A DNA stretch of 64,000 nucleotides, from positions 310,001-374,000 of the forward strand of contig NC_065917.1 in assembly GCF_905147045.1 (NCBI RefSeq), in the 5' to 3' direction. Origin of the DNA: Nymphalis io. Lineage: Eukaryota; Arthropoda; Insecta; Lepidoptera; Nymphalidae. Shown here piece by piece: positions 62,091 to 64,000 of this stretch. Both the position numbers and the translations under genes were made by a program. The number at the start of each line of letters is the position of its first letter. Position 1 is the first letter of the stretch. The notes below the pieces were generated by a model. That model had not been told where the DNA came from. It did no database searches and saw nothing but the letters and a program-made list of their open reading frames with translations.

Positions 62091-62880
62091 TTTGTGTAAG
62101 CATGCGCCAGAGGGGAACGTCCTACCACCAGATCGTCGCCATAAACAGGATGCAACGCGTGTTGGATCTGATACCGGATTGGCTAGACAAGTGGAGGATG
62201 GCTGTCAACGTTGGTAAGACGGCCGCTCTGCTTGTCGGTGCTGATAAGCCGATGCGTCGGCTCACCTTCCGAGGCCAGGAAGTGTGATGGCAGACCTCAG
62301 TCTGCTACTTGGGGTGTCACTTGGACCGCAGGCTGCGCATGATACCCACCGTTAACAAGGTGGTGAGTCATGCCGCGGCTGCCCGGTCTAAGCTGCACAC
62401 CCTCTTCACGTCGCGGCTTCCGTTGAAGACCAGACTGAGGGTCTACGGTGCCTACGTCCGCTCGCGCCTGACGTATGCGGCCCCCGCCTGGTACGCACTC
62501 TGCTCAGCGTACCAGAAGCGGAGGATTCAGATCCAACAGAACCGATGCCTACGCTTGATTGTAGGAGCTCCAAAGTACGTCAGAAATGATGTCATCCATA
62601 GAGACACCAGGACACCCACCGTGGAGGAGTTCGTCCACAAGCTCGCTCGCTCGCTATTTGCTAAGGCAGATATAGCAGTGCGAGCGTACACCTCCACGGT
62701 ATAGCACCGCTGCATGCTCTGGCATGCAGCGGTGCACCACCTGAGGGGCGTCCGTTACCTCGTGAGTCCCTACTGTCGCCGACCATCAGCGCCGATGCGG
62801 CCATCGGTGAAGAGGACGACGACGATCTGGAGATCAATTCCTTTTCCTTATCAGATAGAGATCAATTCCGATTCCTTTAT
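62091..62880 (+). pseudogene. Jockey-type LINE RT, C-terminal fragment
   Basis: Encodes NRMQRVLDLIPDWLDKWRMA (the region after the catalytic motif), LGCHLDRRLRMIP, KTRLRVYGAYVRSRLTYAAP and IQQNRCLRLIVGAPKYVRND. In-frame stops occur near 62285 and 62702. A perfect 14-base fold-back follows the second stop. The catalytic core is absent. Confidence 0.8.
62704..62735. repeat. Short perfect fold-back in LINE fragment
   Basis: Arms gcaccgctgcatgc (62704-62717) and its exact reverse complement (62722-62735), loop tctg. It may be an original part of the LINE, so its origin is less clear than for the other palindromes. Confidence 0.75.
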
Positions 62881-63032
62881 ACAGAAAATGTAACCTATAA
62901 GTATGTATTTACAAAAGAAAAGTTGTATATGTAGTATATCAGTTGTCAGGTTTCCATAGCACGAGTTTTGTACAAGCTTAATTTGGGATCAGATGGCCGT
63001 GTGTGAAAAATGTCCCAGGATATTATTATTAT
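62881..63032 (+). mobile_element. SINE A fragment next to satellite unit
   Basis: Headless fragment (cagaaaatgtaacctataag to tatcccaggatattattatt-like end), inverted compared with those in the arrays, joined to the satellite through agtttcaaacatttagaatt. Confidence 0.75.
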
Positions 63033-63145
63033 TAGTTTCAAACATTTAGAATTAGGATTACGTTGTTAATGTACCAGGAGAACATAAACAGTGAGACGGT
63101 TTCACCGAACAGTTAGATTAAAAGAGTCAATTAGTTTCAATTATA
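63033..63145. repeat. 89-bp satellite, single inverted unit
   Basis: On the + strand it reads gaattaggattacgttgttaa, ccaggagaacataaacag, tgagacgg: the terminal-type unit with the lost AG, and gagaac as in 48961 and 22895. So the SINE/satellite junction moved as one piece 13 kb away from array 3. Confidence 0.9.
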
Positions 63146-63149
63146 ATCA

Positions 63150-63797
63150 ATGCTGTTTCTCACGGAGACGCAAATACTCCGCCCTGCCGACACCAGCTAC
63201 CTTAACAATCCCGGCTACATGCTAGAAGAATCTTTTAAAGGGAAAGCCGGAGTATGCTTGTTCGTCAGGGCGGGTGTTTGTTATCACCGATTGCGCTGCT
63301 TGGAGGACCCCTCCTTCTCCATGTTGGTGGTACGTGTGGACCTGGTTCGTCAGAGTCGAGTCTACGTGTGCCTCTACAGATCTCACAATGGTGACTTGGA
63401 GACAAGCCGATTATTTGACCATCTTAGTCGGGTGACAGATGCTGCGCAAGAGCAGTTTCCTAACGCGGAATTGGTGTTTTTGGGGGATTTTAATGCTCAC
63501 CATGAATCATGGTTGAAATCCCTCAAAACTGACCATGCTGGAAGAACTGCTCATGCTTTTGCTCTCACACACGACTTGACCCAACTGGTTGATCAGCCCA
63601 CCAGGATCCCAGACATTGATGGGCAAGCGCCTTCTCTACTGGATCTTCTGCTGACTTCTCACCCGGTGGAATATCAGGTTGTGGTTCAAGCTCCACTTGG
63701 TTCTTCGGATCACAGCCTTATATCTACCAAAGTGCCACAGGCCAAGCTGCCGCCATCAGCGGTATGCAAACGTCGCGTTTGCTGCCGCGACTTGTAG
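63150..63797 (+). pseudogene. Jockey-type LINE, endonuclease part of ORF2 (runs off the window)
   Basis: Encodes LFLTETQILRPADTSYL, VCLYRSHNGDLETSRL, VFLGDFNAHHESWLKS and APLGSSDHSLISTK, the Glu, Asp-Phe-Asn and SDH motifs of an AP endonuclease. The start lacks the first strand of the domain. A stop at 63795-63797 coincides with a fold-back insertion (63801-63838); beyond it the expected frame (YKSADWDGMRDYYASVPW) continues to the window edge. Confidence 0.82.
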
Positions 63798-63800
63798 CTG

Positions 63801-63838
63801 CTGCCGACTTATAGTGCCAAAGCACTATAAGTCGGCAG
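63801..63838. repeat. Perfect fold-back palindrome in LINE ORF2
   Basis: Arms 63801-63817 and 63822-63838 (17 bases each), loop caaa. The right arm is part of the normal coding frame (YKSAD); the left arm is its inverted copy and disrupts the frame. Confidence 0.9.
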
Positions 63839-64000
63839 ATTGGGACGGTATGCGCGATTACTATGCGTCAGTCCCTTGGAAGGAACGTCGCTTCAGTGGG
63901 AATGACCCGACAGCTAGTGCCGCTGCTGTTGCTGATGAGATCATGTTAGGAATGGAATACTACATTCCTACCTCAGATCTCATCAATAGGGGTACGCGTA

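Overview
This window looks like nuclear DNA of a lepidopteran insect, probably a butterfly. It is AT-rich, intron-bearing and packed with transposable elements typical of moths and butterflies: three tRNA-derived SINE families (one resembling the Metulj SINE described in Heliconius), an R4/Dong-type LINE, CR1/Jockey-type LINEs with (AAAT)n tails, an RTE/BovB-type LINE, Ty3/gypsy LTR elements and a hAT-like MITE. Nothing is bacterial, and the species cannot be named from sequence alone.

The only conventional host gene I recognise is a GTPBP2-like GTPase (translational GTPase family). Its exons are scattered in at least three incomplete copies. Copy L (+ strand, about 1-8290) holds the P-loop exon (424-517) and the DxxGH exon (7496-7660). 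Copy M (about 14.6-22.4 kb, mixed strands) holds exon 3, exon 6, exon 9 on the + strand, and exons 10-12 plus one further exon on the - strand. Copy R (- strand, about 54.6 down to 38.5 kb) holds exons 1-5 and 7-10, but its P-loop exon is cut off and its DxxGH exon has an in-frame stop. No single copy carries all exons; together they nearly make one gene. Intron sequence shared between copies gives natural filled-site/empty-site comparisons for several transposon insertions.

The most unusual feature is an 89-bp tandem repeat lying in the GTPBP2 intron between exons 2 and 3 (48.4-49.8 kb), also next to the second exon 3 (22.36-22.96 and 28.09-28.47 kb) and once inverted (63.0-63.1 kb). Read on the gene strand, nearly every unit contains a 27-nt stretch between AG and GT splice-like sites, with a 62-nt gap between units. 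The phase fits exons 2 and 3 exactly. It could be an amplified micro-exon.

Layout. 1-8.3 kb: GTPBP2 copy L with an R4/Dong LINE. 8.3-13.6 kb: a fold-back element hosting a gypsy element and a LINE fragment. 13.8-14.1 kb: hAT-like MITE. 14.6-22.4 kb: copy M. 22.4-29.6 kb: satellite, a full-length intact LINE (A), more satellite and LINE E. 29.6-38.5 kb: LINE B interrupted by a complete nested LINE C. 38.5-48.4 kb: copy R with the second R4/Dong copy. 48.4-54.6 kb: satellite, an intact RTE inserted in a SINE, then GTPBP2 exons 2 and 1. 54.6-58.2 kb: intergenic, SINE-rich. 58.2-61.4 kb: RTE fragment split by a deleted gypsy element with apparently identical LTRs. 61.4-64 kb: LINE fragments. Several short, perfect fold-back palindromes occur in unrelated elements and may share one mutational cause.
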